Of a stretch of 64,000 bases of DNA, positions 27,954 through 35,658 are shown piece by piece. Position numbers and translations under genes: made by a program. How positions within the stretch are numbered: position 1 is the stretch's first letter; every line of letters begins with the position of its first letter. Origin of the DNA: Allobrachymonas denitrificans DSM 15123. Its GTDB lineage: Bacteria > Pseudomonadota > Gammaproteobacteria > Burkholderiales > Burkholderiaceae_C. A model generated the notes under the pieces. It saw nothing but the letters and a program-made list of their open reading frames with translations, did no database searches and was not told where the DNA came from. Location: the NCBI RefSeq assembly GCF_900110225.1, contig NZ_FOCW01000001.1, positions 620,001-684,000 on the forward strand. The letters run 5' to 3'.

Positions 27954-29225
27954 ATGAATCCGACCAGCTTCCAGTTGGCAGCGGCCGCAATCTTTGCGCT
28001 GGCCGTGCTGCACACCTTTTCCACCAAGTGGTTCGAGCGCCTCGCGCATCGGCACCCGCGCCATGCCGGCATCTACCACCTGCTGGGCGAGGTGGAGGCG
28101 GTGTTCGGCTTCTGGGCCATGATCCTGACCATCGTCATGGTGATCATGCTGGGCGCACCTGCTGCCATGGAGTATCTGGAAACGCGCAACTACACCGAAC
28201 CGCTGTTCGTGTTCGTGGTGATGGTGATTGCGGCCACCCGTCCCATCCTGCAGACCGCAGGCAAGGTGGTGCAGCTGCTGGCGCGCCTGCTGCCGCTGCC
28301 ACGCACGGTGGCCACCTACATGGTGGTGCTCATTGTGGTGCCGATTCTGGGCTCCTTCATCACCGAACCGGCTGCCATGACGCTGGCCGCCATGATGCTC
28401 TCGCGCGAGTTGTTTGCCCGCGTCAACGTGTCGCCGCTGCTCAAGTACGCCACGCTGGGTGTGCTGTTCGTCAACGTCTCCATCGGAGGCACGCTCACCT
28501 CCTATGCCGCGCCGCCGGTGCTGATGGTGGCCCAGGCCTGGGGGTGGGATACCGCCTTCATGCTCAAGACCTTCGGCTGGAAGGCCGCGCTGGCCGTGAC
28601 GGTGAACACGGTGCTGGTCACCATGGTATTCGGCCGCCAGCTGCTCAAGCTGGACCGCAACGGCTTTGCGCAGGATGAGGCCGTGCAGCCGCCGGTGCCG
28701 CTGGCGCTGGTACTCACGCACCTGGCCTTTCTTGTCATGGTGGTGGTGCTGGCGCACCATCCGGTGCTGTTCATCGGCCTGTTCCTGTTCTTCATGGGGG
28801 TGGTCACGGCCTATGCCCGCCACCAGGATCGCCTGATCCTGCGCGAAGGGCTGCTGGTGGGCTTTTTCCTGGGCGGACTGGTGGTGCTGGGCGGCCAGCA
28901 GCAGTGGTGGCTCAAGCCGGTTCTGACGAGTCTGTCCAGTGATGCTGTATTCTGGGGGGCCACGGGCCTGACGGCATTTACCGACAACGCAGCGCTGACC
29001 TACCTGGGTTCGCTGGTCGAAGGTCTCAGTCCCGAGTTCAAGGTGGCCCTGGTAGCAGGTGCAGTGACTGGCGGCGGCCTGACCGTGATCGCCAATGCAC
29101 CCAACCCCGCCGGGGTGGCCATCCTGCGCCGGTATTTCGATGATGGCGCGGTCAACCCGGGCATTCTTGCCCTGGCGGCGGCCGTGCCGACGGCGGTAGC
29201 AGCAATGGCGTTCCAGCTGCTGTAA
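27954..29225 (+). CDS. Putative Na+/H+ antiporter
   Basis: A 423-aa polytopic inner-membrane protein with about ten to twelve hydrophobic segments. It resembles the family annotated as putative Na+/H+ antiporter (Na_H_antiport_2 type), not NhaA or NhaB. Conserved-looking polar stretches inside the membrane include FITEPAAMTLAAMMLSRELF, GGTLTSYAAPPVLMVAQAWG and TDNAALTYLGSL, where the Glu/Asp residues are candidates for ion binding. The last segment, GGLTVIANAPNPAGVAIL, is typical of ion-transporter hairpins. The start is the ATG at 27954. The divergent NhaR-like regulator supports a cation-export role. A DapB-like gene follows by 54 bp in the same orientation, with its own strong ribosome binding site. 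Confidence 0.82.
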   Translation: MNPTSFQLAAAAIFALAVLHTFSTKWFERLAHRHPRHAGIYHLLGEVEAVFGFWAMILTIVMVIMLGAPAAMEYLETRNYTEPLFVFVVMVIAATRPILQTAGKVVQLLARLLPLPRTVATYMVVLIVVPILGSFITEPAAMTLAAMMLSRELFARVNVSPLLKYATLGVLFVNVSIGGTLTSYAAPPVLMVAQAWGWDTAFMLKTFGWKAALAVTVNTVLVTMVFGRQLLKLDRNGFAQDEAVQPPVPLALVLTHLAFLVMVVVLAHHPVLFIGLFLFFMGVVTAYARHQDRLILREGLLVGFFLGGLVVLGGQQQWWLKPVLTSLSSDAVFWGATGLTAFTDNAALTYLGSLVEGLSPEFKVALVAGAVTGGGLTVIANAPNPAGVAILRRYFDDGAVNPGILALAAAVPTAVAAMAFQLL

Positions 29226-29279
29226 GCGGCGGGAACAGTCTGCCTGGCCAAGCGCCCGGCCCATCCGATAGGAGGAAAC

Positions 29280-30095
29280 ATGAACAAGAAAACCCTGCGA
29301 GTAGGCATGTTTGGCTTCGGCCGTACCGGACGCGCTGTTGCAACCGTGCTGTTCAACACGCCGCATGTGGAGCTGGAATGGGTGGCGCGCCGCTCCGTAG
29401 GCGGCAGGCACCGTTCGGTGGCCGAGGTGCTGGGCGTCGATTCCGACACGCCGGCACCGTTCCATGCCACCGATGCCCAGGACGCCGATACCCTGCTTGA
29501 TCAGCATCCGGTGGATGCCATCGTCGACTTCTCCGGTGAAGATGGTGTGCTGTATTACGGCGAGGCTGCTGCCCGTCGCGGAATCACCATCATCTCGGCC
29601 ATTTCCGACTACTCCCCTGAGCGTCTGGAGCTGTTGCGAGAACTGGCAGAGCGTACCGTGGTCATGCACAGCCCCAACATCACCGTCGGCATCAACTTCC
29701 TGCTGATGGCGGCCAAGGTGCTGCGCCGCATTCTTCCGGACATCGACGTGGAGGTGTTCGAGGAGCATTTCCGCAGCAAACCCGAGGTGTCGGGCACGGC
29801 CAAGGTGATTGCGGGCGAGCTCGGCATCGAGGAAGAGCGCATCCGCACGGTGCGTGCCGGCGGCATCATCGGCGTGCACGAGGTGCTGTTCGGCTTTCCG
29901 TACCAGACGGTGCGGCTCAAGCACGAGTCGATTGCGCGCGAGGCCTTCGGCAACGGCATCCTGTTCGCCCTGGACAACCTGCGCGACAAGACGGCCGGCT
30001 TCTACACCATGGAAGACCTGATGCGGCCGTACTTCCAGATGGATGGCGATGCGTGCAAGGGGCAGGAGACCACGCATCCTGCGGAGGCTGGCTGA
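29280..30095 (+). CDS. DapB-like (dihydrodipicolinate reductase family) oxidoreductase
   Basis: A 271-aa protein with an N-terminal Rossmann fold (GFGRTGRAV, GxGxxG at about residues 11–16) and a C-terminal domain resembling DapB, the NAD(P)H-dependent reductase of lysine biosynthesis. The DapB active-site block E-x-H-H-x-x-K-x-D-x-P-S-G-T reads EEHFRSKPEVSGTAK here: H163 and K167 remain, the second His is Phe164, and the loop before SGT is one residue shorter. GGAGGAAAC lies just before the ATG. Placement behind a Na+/H+ antiporter, not with lysine genes, suggests a paralogue with another substrate or a regulatory role. Whether the genome has a standard dapB elsewhere cannot be seen here. 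Confidence 0.75.
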   Translation: MNKKTLRVGMFGFGRTGRAVATVLFNTPHVELEWVARRSVGGRHRSVAEVLGVDSDTPAPFHATDAQDADTLLDQHPVDAIVDFSGEDGVLYYGEAAARRGITIISAISDYSPERLELLRELAERTVVMHSPNITVGINFLLMAAKVLRRILPDIDVEVFEEHFRSKPEVSGTAKVIAGELGIEEERIRTVRAGGIIGVHEVLFGFPYQTVRLKHESIAREAFGNGILFALDNLRDKTAGFYTMEDLMRPYFQMDGDACKGQETTHPAEAG

Positions 30096-30150
30096 AAACA
30101 CGCCTGAACCTCCTGCTGCAGGGCAACGGCGGCGGGTTTTCAACTAAAAT

Positions 30151-30175
30151 ACAAACGAGAATTGTTATCGTTTGT
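30151..30175. promoter_or_regulatory. Candidate Fur box
   Basis: An inverted repeat with ACAAACGA and TCGTTTGT arms surrounds the core GAGAATTGTTATC. GAGAATNNTTATC is the central part of betaproteobacterial Fur sites. It lies 48 bp upstream of the outer-membrane protein start at 30223, in a promoter position, which suggests iron-dependent repression of that gene. Confidence 0.6.
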
Positions 30176-30222
30176 CGAATTTGGCTAATCTGGATCATTT
30201 TTATTGCAACTGAGTTGCGATA

Positions 30223-31029
30223 ATGTCGAGCTTTTCGACTTTGAACCAGAAAACCATGACTCTCCTGTCGACGTCTTCCGTCTCCCGTTTCTGCGTGGGC
30301 ACCAGCCTCTGTCTTGCCGCAACTGCCGCCATGGCCGCCCACCCCCTTGTTTCCGACGACACGGGAACGCAAGGCAGGGGCCATAGCCAGTTCGAACTGA
30401 GCACCGACCGCGACCGCACCCGCACCCGCACGGACGCCGGAGTGGAACGGGCCCAATCCACCGCAGCCACCTACAGTTACGGCGTGCATGACGATGTCGA
30501 TCTGGGCATCAGCGTGCCGCATGTGTACCAGCGTGCGCCGGGCGAAGCGCATCAGCAGGGCCTGGGCGATGTGGCGCTGCAGGCCAAATGGCGATTCCAT
30601 GCCGGTGAGCGCTGGTCGCTGGCGCTCAAGCCGGCCGTGACGCTGCCCAGTGGCAGCCACGGCAAGGGCCTGGGCAATGGCCGCGCCACGACTGCGCTGC
30701 ACCTGCTGGCGCAATACGAGGCTGAACCTGTCACCTGGCTGGTGAATGTGGGTGGTACGCACAACAACAGCCGCGACGGCCAGCGCAAGGCCCTGTGGAG
30801 CGCATCCACGGCGCTGCTGTACACCCCCCATGCCGACTGGACGCTGGCGTTCGATATCGGCGCCAACCGCAATCCCGACCGCGAGGGGCCGCGTACCCAG
30901 TCCTATGCCTTGTTGGGCGGCATCTACCACCTGAACAAGGATGTCGACCTGGATCTGGGCTATCGCCGCAGCCTGCAATCCGGCCCGGTGACGCATACCG
31001 TGGGTGCCGGCCTGACGGTGCGCTGGTAA
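30223..31029 (+). CDS. Outer-membrane beta-barrel protein (transporter-like)
   Basis: A 268-aa exported protein. A signal peptide ends near the ATAAMAAHP region. The first ATG gives an 11-residue pre-extension before a more usual signal sequence starting at the ATG at 30256, so either start is possible. The mature part is a series of alternating amphipathic strands with aromatic girdles (DDVDLGISVPHVYQ, LALKPAVTLPSGSHG, WTLAFDIGANRNPD) and ends in GAGLTVRW; a terminal aromatic residue is the outer-membrane insertion signal. It resembles the barrel family annotated as transporter or phenol-degradation MetA-like, whose substrates are mostly unknown. The upstream Fur-like box suggests a role in metal or iron-limited growth. 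Confidence 0.75.
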   Translation: MSSFSTLNQKTMTLLSTSSVSRFCVGTSLCLAATAAMAAHPLVSDDTGTQGRGHSQFELSTDRDRTRTRTDAGVERAQSTAATYSYGVHDDVDLGISVPHVYQRAPGEAHQQGLGDVALQAKWRFHAGERWSLALKPAVTLPSGSHGKGLGNGRATTALHLLAQYEAEPVTWLVNVGGTHNNSRDGQRKALWSASTALLYTPHADWTLAFDIGANRNPDREGPRTQSYALLGGIYHLNKDVDLDLGYRRSLQSGPVTHTVGAGLTVRW

Positions 31030-31104
31030 GCAGGCGTGTCCTCCCGGCATGCTGTCATCCGGGCGGGGTAGACTGGCCCTGAGCTTCAACGGAAAGGAAG
31101 GGTC

Positions 31105-32118
31105 GTGACAGTCGCCTGGATCGTGTTTCAGTTGCTGGCCTGTGCCGTGGTGATTGCCTGGGCGGGCTATTCGCTCAGCCGCAGTGCCGACCGGCTGGCC
31201 GAGATTTACGGCTGGGGGCGTGGCTGGGTCGGACTGGCGATGCTGGCCACAGTCACCTCGCTGCCGGAACTGGCCTCCGGCATCAGTGCCGTGACGGTGG
31301 TGCAGGCGCCCAACCTGGCCGTGGGCAACGCACTGGGTGCCTGCGTGTTCAACCTGCTGTTTCTGGTGGTGGTCGACTTGCTGCAGCGCCGGGAGCCGCT
31401 GTACCGCCATGCGAGCGAAACGCATATCCTGTCCGCGGCCTTTGGCGTGGTGATGCTGGGCTTTGTGGCGCTGAACCTGCTGGTGGGCGAGCTGCTGCCC
31501 GACGTGCTTTACATCGGCGTGTTCAGCCCCTTGCTGCTGGGCCTGTATCTGCTGGCGCTGCGCAGCGTGCACCGGCACGAGCGGCGCCTGCTGGAAGGCC
31601 TGGATGGGATTGCCCTGCCGCCGGAAACCTCCAGCGCCGAGCGCCGCCAGACCTGGCGCAATTTTGGCCTCTCGGCCATCACCGTGCTGCTGGCTGGCAG
31701 CGCGCTGCCCTGGGTGGCGGATGCGCTGGCCGAGCATGCCGGCTTGTCGCGCAGTTTTGCCGGCACGGTGCTCATGGCGCTGGTCACCACGCTGCCGGAA
31801 ATCGCCGTCACCCTGTCTGCGCTGCGCATGGGGGCGCTCGACATGGCGCTGGGCAACCTGCTGGGCAGCAACCTGTTCAACGTGCTGATCCTGTCGATCG
31901 ACGACGCCTTCTATGTGCCGGGGCCGTTGATGGCGGCCGCATCGCCGGCGCACATGGGCACCATCGTGGCCGCCATCCTGATGACGGGCATGGTCATCAT
32001 CGGCCTCGTCATGCGGCCGCAGGGCAAGGTGCTGCGGTTGGTCAGCTGGATCAGCGTCGGCATTGCAGCGGTGTATGCGCTGAATGCGATCTGGATTTTT
32101 ATGGATGCGTCGGGATGA
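31105..32118 (+). CDS. Calcium/sodium antiporter-family membrane protein
   Basis: A 337-aa inner-membrane protein with about ten hydrophobic segments in two inverted halves, as in the Ca2+/cation antiporter (CaCA) superfamily. The two alpha repeats are recognisable: ATVTSLPELASGISAV with NLAVGNALGACVFNLLF in the N-terminal half, and LVTTLPEIAVTLSALR with MALGNLLGSNLFNVLI in the C-terminal half. Each contains the acidic residue and the GN(x)GSN-type motif that coordinate the cation. The start is a GTG at 31105 with GGAAAGGAAGG upstream. Exchange direction and ion preference are not determined by sequence. It ends 17 bp from the convergent hydrolase gene. Confidence 0.87.
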   Translation: MTVAWIVFQLLACAVVIAWAGYSLSRSADRLAEIYGWGRGWVGLAMLATVTSLPELASGISAVTVVQAPNLAVGNALGACVFNLLFLVVVDLLQRREPLYRHASETHILSAAFGVVMLGFVALNLLVGELLPDVLYIGVFSPLLLGLYLLALRSVHRHERRLLEGLDGIALPPETSSAERRQTWRNFGLSAITVLLAGSALPWVADALAEHAGLSRSFAGTVLMALVTTLPEIAVTLSALRMGALDMALGNLLGSNLFNVLILSIDDAFYVPGPLMAAASPAHMGTIVAAILMTGMVIIGLVMRPQGKVLRLVSWISVGIAAVYALNAIWIFMDASG

Positions 32119-32135
32119 GCGCCCCGCGCTGTCGC

Positions 32136-32924
32136 TCAGCCCAGTTCCCGCACAAACTCCGCCACCAGGCGCACCACGTCCTCTTCGCGTTCGCGGTGCG
32201 GCATGTGGCGCGTCTCCGGCATGATTTCCACCTGCGCCGGCCCGCCCGCAAGCTGGCCGATCTGCTCGGGATGGGCGTGCGAGCCGTATTCGTCATCGCT
32301 GCCGTGGATGACCAGTGCCGGGCTGCGCACTTCCGGCAGCACATCACGCAGATTCCAGTGTTCAAACTCGGGATGCAGCCAGGAATCGATCCAGGCATCC
32401 AGCACCCAGCGTGCCTTGTCGCCGTGGTACTTGCCGAGGCGCTCCACCTGCACCGGATCCTGGAACAGCTCGCGCGCCTGCTCAATGCCCTGCACCGTGC
32501 GGTCTTCACGGAAGGCCTGCGCCGCCACCGTGATCAGCCCGAGGCACTGCTCCGGATAGCGCGCCGCACAGTTCACCACCATGCCGCCACCCACACTGTG
32601 GCCGAACAGGATGAACTGCGTCAGGCCGATATGCGTGATCAGGGCCGCAAAATCATCCGTGGCCTCGCGTGCGATGAAGTCCAGCGGCAGGGTCGCGGGG
32701 TAGGCATCCGAGCGGCCGAAGCCCAGCCGGTCATAGGCGATCACCGTGCGGCCGGTTGCGGCGCACAGCGCTTGCGGAAAGCTGCGCCACAGCTCGACGC
32801 TGCCGAGCGAATCGTGAAACAGGATGATGGGCGCCTTGCTGCTGGCAGTTTCAGACGTCCAGGTGCGGACAAACAGGCGGCCCTGCGTGCCGGGAATATG
32901 CTGGTCGTGTACGGAAGAAGTCAT
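32136..32924 (-). CDS. Alpha/beta hydrolase
   Basis: A 262-aa soluble alpha/beta-hydrolase. The nucleophile elbow is GHSVGGG, the acid is in VIHGSDDEYG, and the His is in ETRHMPHRE, so the Ser-Asp-His triad looks complete. The oxyanion segment is FHDSLGSVELW. The substrate is unknown; such proteins act as esterases, lactonases or ring-cleavage hydrolases. The ATG at 32924 fits the family N-terminus. If the adjacent inserted element (33061–40465) is removed in thought, this gene becomes the immediate downstream neighbour of glmS, and both read on the minus strand. Confidence 0.85.
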   Translation of the reverse strand: MTSSVHDQHIPGTQGRLFVRTWTSETASSKAPIILFHDSLGSVELWRSFPQALCAATGRTVIAYDRLGFGRSDAYPATLPLDFIAREATDDFAALITHIGLTQFILFGHSVGGGMVVNCAARYPEQCLGLITVAAQAFREDRTVQGIEQARELFQDPVQVERLGKYHGDKARWVLDAWIDSWLHPEFEHWNLRDVLPEVRSPALVIHGSDDEYGSHAHPEQIGQLAGGPAQVEIMPETRHMPHREREEDVVRLVAEFVRELG

Positions 32925-33056
32925 GGCGCGGGAGTGGTTAAGGCCTTGTAAACCAGGTTGATGCAGTTCGGCGGTACGTCGTTGGTGTAGCACGCCCGCT
33001 CATGGCGACTGCTTTCCGATTCTGGAGTATGTGGTCATGCACGCGGATGCCGGACG

Positions 33057-33060
33057 AAGC
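33057..33060 (+). repeat. Candidate target-site duplication, left copy
   Basis: AAGC directly abuts the left terminal repeat and recurs at 40466–40469 abutting the right terminal repeat in the same orientation. Extending to 5 bp gives GAAGC versus AAAGC, one mismatch. Four matching bases alone are weak evidence; position makes it plausible. Confidence 0.4.
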
Positions 33061-33087
33061 TGATCCACAGGAATAGAGCCTGTCGGG
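33061..33087 (+). repeat. Left terminal inverted repeat of the glmS-site element
   Basis: TGATC, two variable bases, then CAGGAATAGAGCCTGTCGGG. The reverse complement of 40439–40465 is identical except for the two variable bases. Confidence 0.75.
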
Positions 33088-33174
33088 GCTCTCCCTCTGA
33101 AGGCGTACACGTTTAGAACGTTACTCTACCCTGTCGGGCACCCCCTTTGAAACGGGGGGTGCAATGGTGCTTTT

Positions 33175-33190
33175 GGAATATTCCCTGTCG
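33175..33190 (+). repeat. Subterminal repeat of the left end
   Basis: GGAATATTCCCTGTCG; its exact reverse complement is at 40420–40435 near the right end. It contains a perfect GGAATATTCC palindrome and a partial copy of the CCTGTCGGG site, so it is a likely internal recombinase-binding site. Confidence 0.65.
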
Positions 33191-33428
33191 AGACTGCCTC
33201 TTGGGTCAAATTCCAGCAGTTTTTGCTCAGCGAGGCCAATGGTTTCGAAGGAAAATTTCCACATGGGACTCCTCGATTCACCCCTCAGATCATCTTCGCT
33301 CGACTGTGGGGTATGCATGAGCGCCGTCACCTCGGTCGCTGCCGGCGCGCATGGTGTGCCATGCTAAGCGAAGGCTTGGATGGAGGCGCGAACAGTCGGG
33401 CGATCTCGGGGAAAAGGAGACTCTCGAC

Positions 33429-33971
33429 GTGACGAGCCTCGTGCTGGTTATCGATCTCGAGGCGACGTGCTGCAATCAAGGCTCAGTACCGCAGCAGGAA
33501 ATGGAAGCTATCCAGATCGGTGCAGTAATCGCCACCGTTTCGGGTGAGGTACTGGGGGAGTGGAGCTCGCATGTGCGCCCAGTCCGGCACCCCGTGCTGA
33601 CGACGTTTTGCACCCAGTTGACGGGTATCCGCCAGAGCCATGTCGACACTGCTGACGCCCTCCCTAGCGTGATCAAAAGACTGGGACAGTGGATCGACGA
33701 TACGCGCTCAACCATTGACTGCTGGGCGTCGTGGGGCGCGTACGACCGTCATCAGCTACAACAGGACCTCACCTTCCATGGTGTACCCTGGTGCCTACCG
33801 CTAACTCATCTGAACATGAAGGCGGTGTTCGCCAAAAAATTCAAGCTGAAAAAGCGTCCAGCGCTAAGTACGGCATTGAGTCTCATCGGGCTGGAGTTTT
33901 CTGGCACGCCTCATAACGCTCTGGATGACGCAAGAAATGCCGCCAGGCTGCTGCGATATACAGGGATTTGA
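33429..33971 (+). CDS. DEDDh 3'-5' exonuclease-like protein
   Basis: A 180-aa exonuclease of the DnaQ/RNase T fold, closest in feel to the ERI1-like group. All five catalytic residues of the DEDDh type are visible: D9 and E11 in VIDLEATC, D106 in WGAYDRH, then H162 and D167 in HNALDDARNA. A GTG at 33429 is preceded by AAGGAGA at proper spacing; an upstream ATG at 33351 lacks such a site. No other domain is present. It could degrade RNA or DNA ends. Its location inside the glmS-site element with a restriction system suggests an accessory or defence role, which is inference. An open frame in the same phase follows its stop. Confidence 0.8.
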   Translation: MTSLVLVIDLEATCCNQGSVPQQEMEAIQIGAVIATVSGEVLGEWSSHVRPVRHPVLTTFCTQLTGIRQSHVDTADALPSVIKRLGQWIDDTRSTIDCWASWGAYDRHQLQQDLTFHGVPWCLPLTHLNMKAVFAKKFKLKKRPALSTALSLIGLEFSGTPHNALDDARNAARLLRYTGI

Positions 33972-34052
33972 AATCCCGCGACGAGAGACTCCGGGAAGAG
34001 CGCCGCGGAATCTGGCCCTGGAGAGCTTTCGGCAGCAGAGGCTTCCAACGCC

Positions 34053-34460
34053 ATGGTGCAGCGCGCTCTTGCTTTGCTTGACTGGGCTGTCCAAAACGGC
34101 ATTTCCGTTGACCGCGCACGCTTGGCTGAAGTGTTGGGAGCGCGCTGGAGCGTGATGGCACAGGAACGATCTGTCGCAGCGACTGACGCTGAACTGCACA
34201 ACTACATCCTTGAGCAGTTCCCTCTGACTTGGCTGCGGGCGTGGATCAGCACGCAGAAGTTGGAAGCAGGTGTGACTAGAAGCTTTGTCCGGCAGTTGAT
34301 CTGGACTGACTTGGGGCACTTGACTCTTCTGGAAGTTATGGTGGCGGCTGTTGCTCTTTTCGACACCGACGCATCAGCGCGTGCCGCTCTTATGGCTGCG
34401 ATGCCACCTTTGACTTTGGATGTCGCACTGGACACAAGGGTTGAGCCAGTCCGAGCCTGA
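34053..34460 (+). CDS. Hypothetical protein of the glmS-site element
   Basis: A 135-aa protein with no motif I can name. It is mostly helical: an N-terminal segment RALALLDWAVQNGISVDRAR, a central FPLTWLRAWISTQKL and a hydrophobic LEVMVAAVALF. The frame is open back to the stop of the exonuclease gene, so a longer product starting from a non-ATG codon is possible. The N-terminal helix pair is loosely reminiscent of the small helical repeats at the C-termini of TnsD/TniQ target-selection proteins, which would suit a Tn7-like element, but I cannot support that by eye. It faces hsdS with 46 bp between stops. Confidence 0.45.
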   Translation: MVQRALALLDWAVQNGISVDRARLAEVLGARWSVMAQERSVAATDAELHNYILEQFPLTWLRAWISTQKLEAGVTRSFVRQLIWTDLGHLTLLEVMVAAVALFDTDASARAALMAAMPPLTLDVALDTRVEPVRA

Positions 34461-34506
34461 ACAAACAGCCACCTCGGATATCTGGAGCATGGTGGATGAG
34501 TTTCAC

Positions 34507-35658
34507 TCACTGACTCGCTACAAACACCTGCTCCAGTGTCGCCGGGATCAGTGCGGCGTTGGCTTGACGAATGGCGGCGTGTTTGGCCTTCAGGGCGGTG
34601 ATTTCGGCTTGAAGGTGGTCAAAGGTGTGCTGGACCGCCAGCGAGGGCATGGGCACTTCGATGGCCATCAGCTTCTCGAGCCCAAGCGTGCGGTTGCGGC
34701 CAGCACCTCCGGGGGATGCGTCGCCAATCTTGAGCAGCCCCTCGTCGGTCAAGAAGTAGTAACGCAAGAATTCAGCTGTCGTCAATTCCGGGTTGGCGTT
34801 GCAGGTGATGAAGCGGTGTGAGCCGAAGCGGCCCGCGTCTTCTGGCTGTGCGATGGCGATGGCACCTTCCCAGGCGAACACGTTGGAGAACAACAGATCG
34901 CCTGGTTCGATGCGGTACAGGCGCTTGGTGCCGACCTCACTGCCGGAAAGCGGCGGCTTGTGGAAGGTGCCTTTACCGAACGAACGGATGCCAAGTTCCG
35001 GATAGCTGCCTTCCAGGTCGATGGACTGTTCACGTCGCACCAGTGGTGCCACCTCCGCCATCGGCCGCAGCGGTGCGTCGGCAATGGCATCGCGGAACCG
35101 CAGCGCCAGCAGATGTTCGGCGTCGCGCTCGACGGCATCCAGATGCGCTTCAACCTGCCGGGTTTTCTCGGCCAGCGCGTCGAGACGGGTGACTATGGTT
35201 TGTTGTTCAGCCAGCGGCGGCAGAGGGATTTCAAGGCTGAGGAATTGATCCGGGCTGACGGATTCGCGCCGCGCGCCCATTCCCTTTGCCTTCCCTTGAA
35301 GCTGCCGCCAGACAGCATCACGCTTGCAGTACCAGTCAAGAAAGCGCGTATCAAGCGCTTCCGAATTCGCTCGAAAAGTCGGGAATACAGGTGACAGAAA
35401 CCAGCCGTCAAACTCCTCCGGGATTCGCGCAACTGCGCCTTCCCACGCTTTGGGTGAGCTAATGACGAAGTCGCCAGAGTTCAAACGGTGAAAGGATTTG
35501 TAGGTCGTATCTAATGGCGAAATGGGACCGCGTTGAAACAATCCTCGCCCGAAGCCATACACACCAGCCAGATTTACGGTGTCAAGCTGAATACTCGGTA
35601 CAGCGTCAATGTACGAACGAAGCACCGACCGGAGGGGAACAATGGGCCACGCCTTCAT
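34507..35658 (-). CDS. hsdS: Type I restriction-modification specificity subunit
   Basis: The 383-aa HsdS chooses the bipartite DNA target for both methylation and cleavage. Two target-recognition domains are visible. The first (about 1–150) ends in SLEIPLPPLAEQQTIVTRLD, which begins the central coiled-coil spacer. The second (about 195–335) ends in AIEVPMPSLAVQHTF, followed by the C-terminal coiled coil. Both TRDs share the pattern of a strand, an F(A/K)AWEGA-type motif and a Phe-Leu-rich helix. Its ATG overlaps the hsdM stop by 4 nt (ATGA). The length is normal and no frameshift is seen, so the system is probably functional. The target sequence cannot be predicted. Confidence 0.93.
   Translation of the reverse strand: MKAWPIVPLRSVLRSYIDAVPSIQLDTVNLAGVYGFGRGLFQRGPISPLDTTYKSFHRLNSGDFVISSPKAWEGAVARIPEEFDGWFLSPVFPTFRANSEALDTRFLDWYCKRDAVWRQLQGKAKGMGARRESVSPDQFLSLEIPLPPLAEQQTIVTRLDALAEKTRQVEAHLDAVERDAEHLLALRFRDAIADAPLRPMAEVAPLVRREQSIDLEGSYPELGIRSFGKGTFHKPPLSGSEVGTKRLYRIEPGDLLFSNVFAWEGAIAIAQPEDAGRFGSHRFITCNANPELTTAEFLRYYFLTDEGLLKIGDASPGGAGRNRTLGLEKLMAIEVPMPSLAVQHTFDHLQAEITALKAKHAAIRQANAALIPATLEQVFVASQ

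Larger units (their letters stand above)
32925..33428. other. Non-coding stretch: chromosomal flank and left end of the inserted element
   Basis: About 500 bp without a supported gene. 32925–33060 is chromosomal flank. From 33061 it is the left end of the element at glmS, containing three copies of a CCTGTCGGG-type site (33079–33087, 33130–33138, and a shorter CCTGTCG at 33184–33190). The first lies inside the terminal inverted repeat. An 8-bp GC hairpin sits at 33138–33162. The spread of the sites over ~125 bp resembles the left ends of Tn7-like transposons. Confidence 0.6.

Noticed and set aside
27867-30143. A 758-codon minus-strand frame opposite the antiporter and DapB-like genes
   Set aside because: It spans two well-supported genes and is His/Gln/Arg-rich, typical of antisense shadow.
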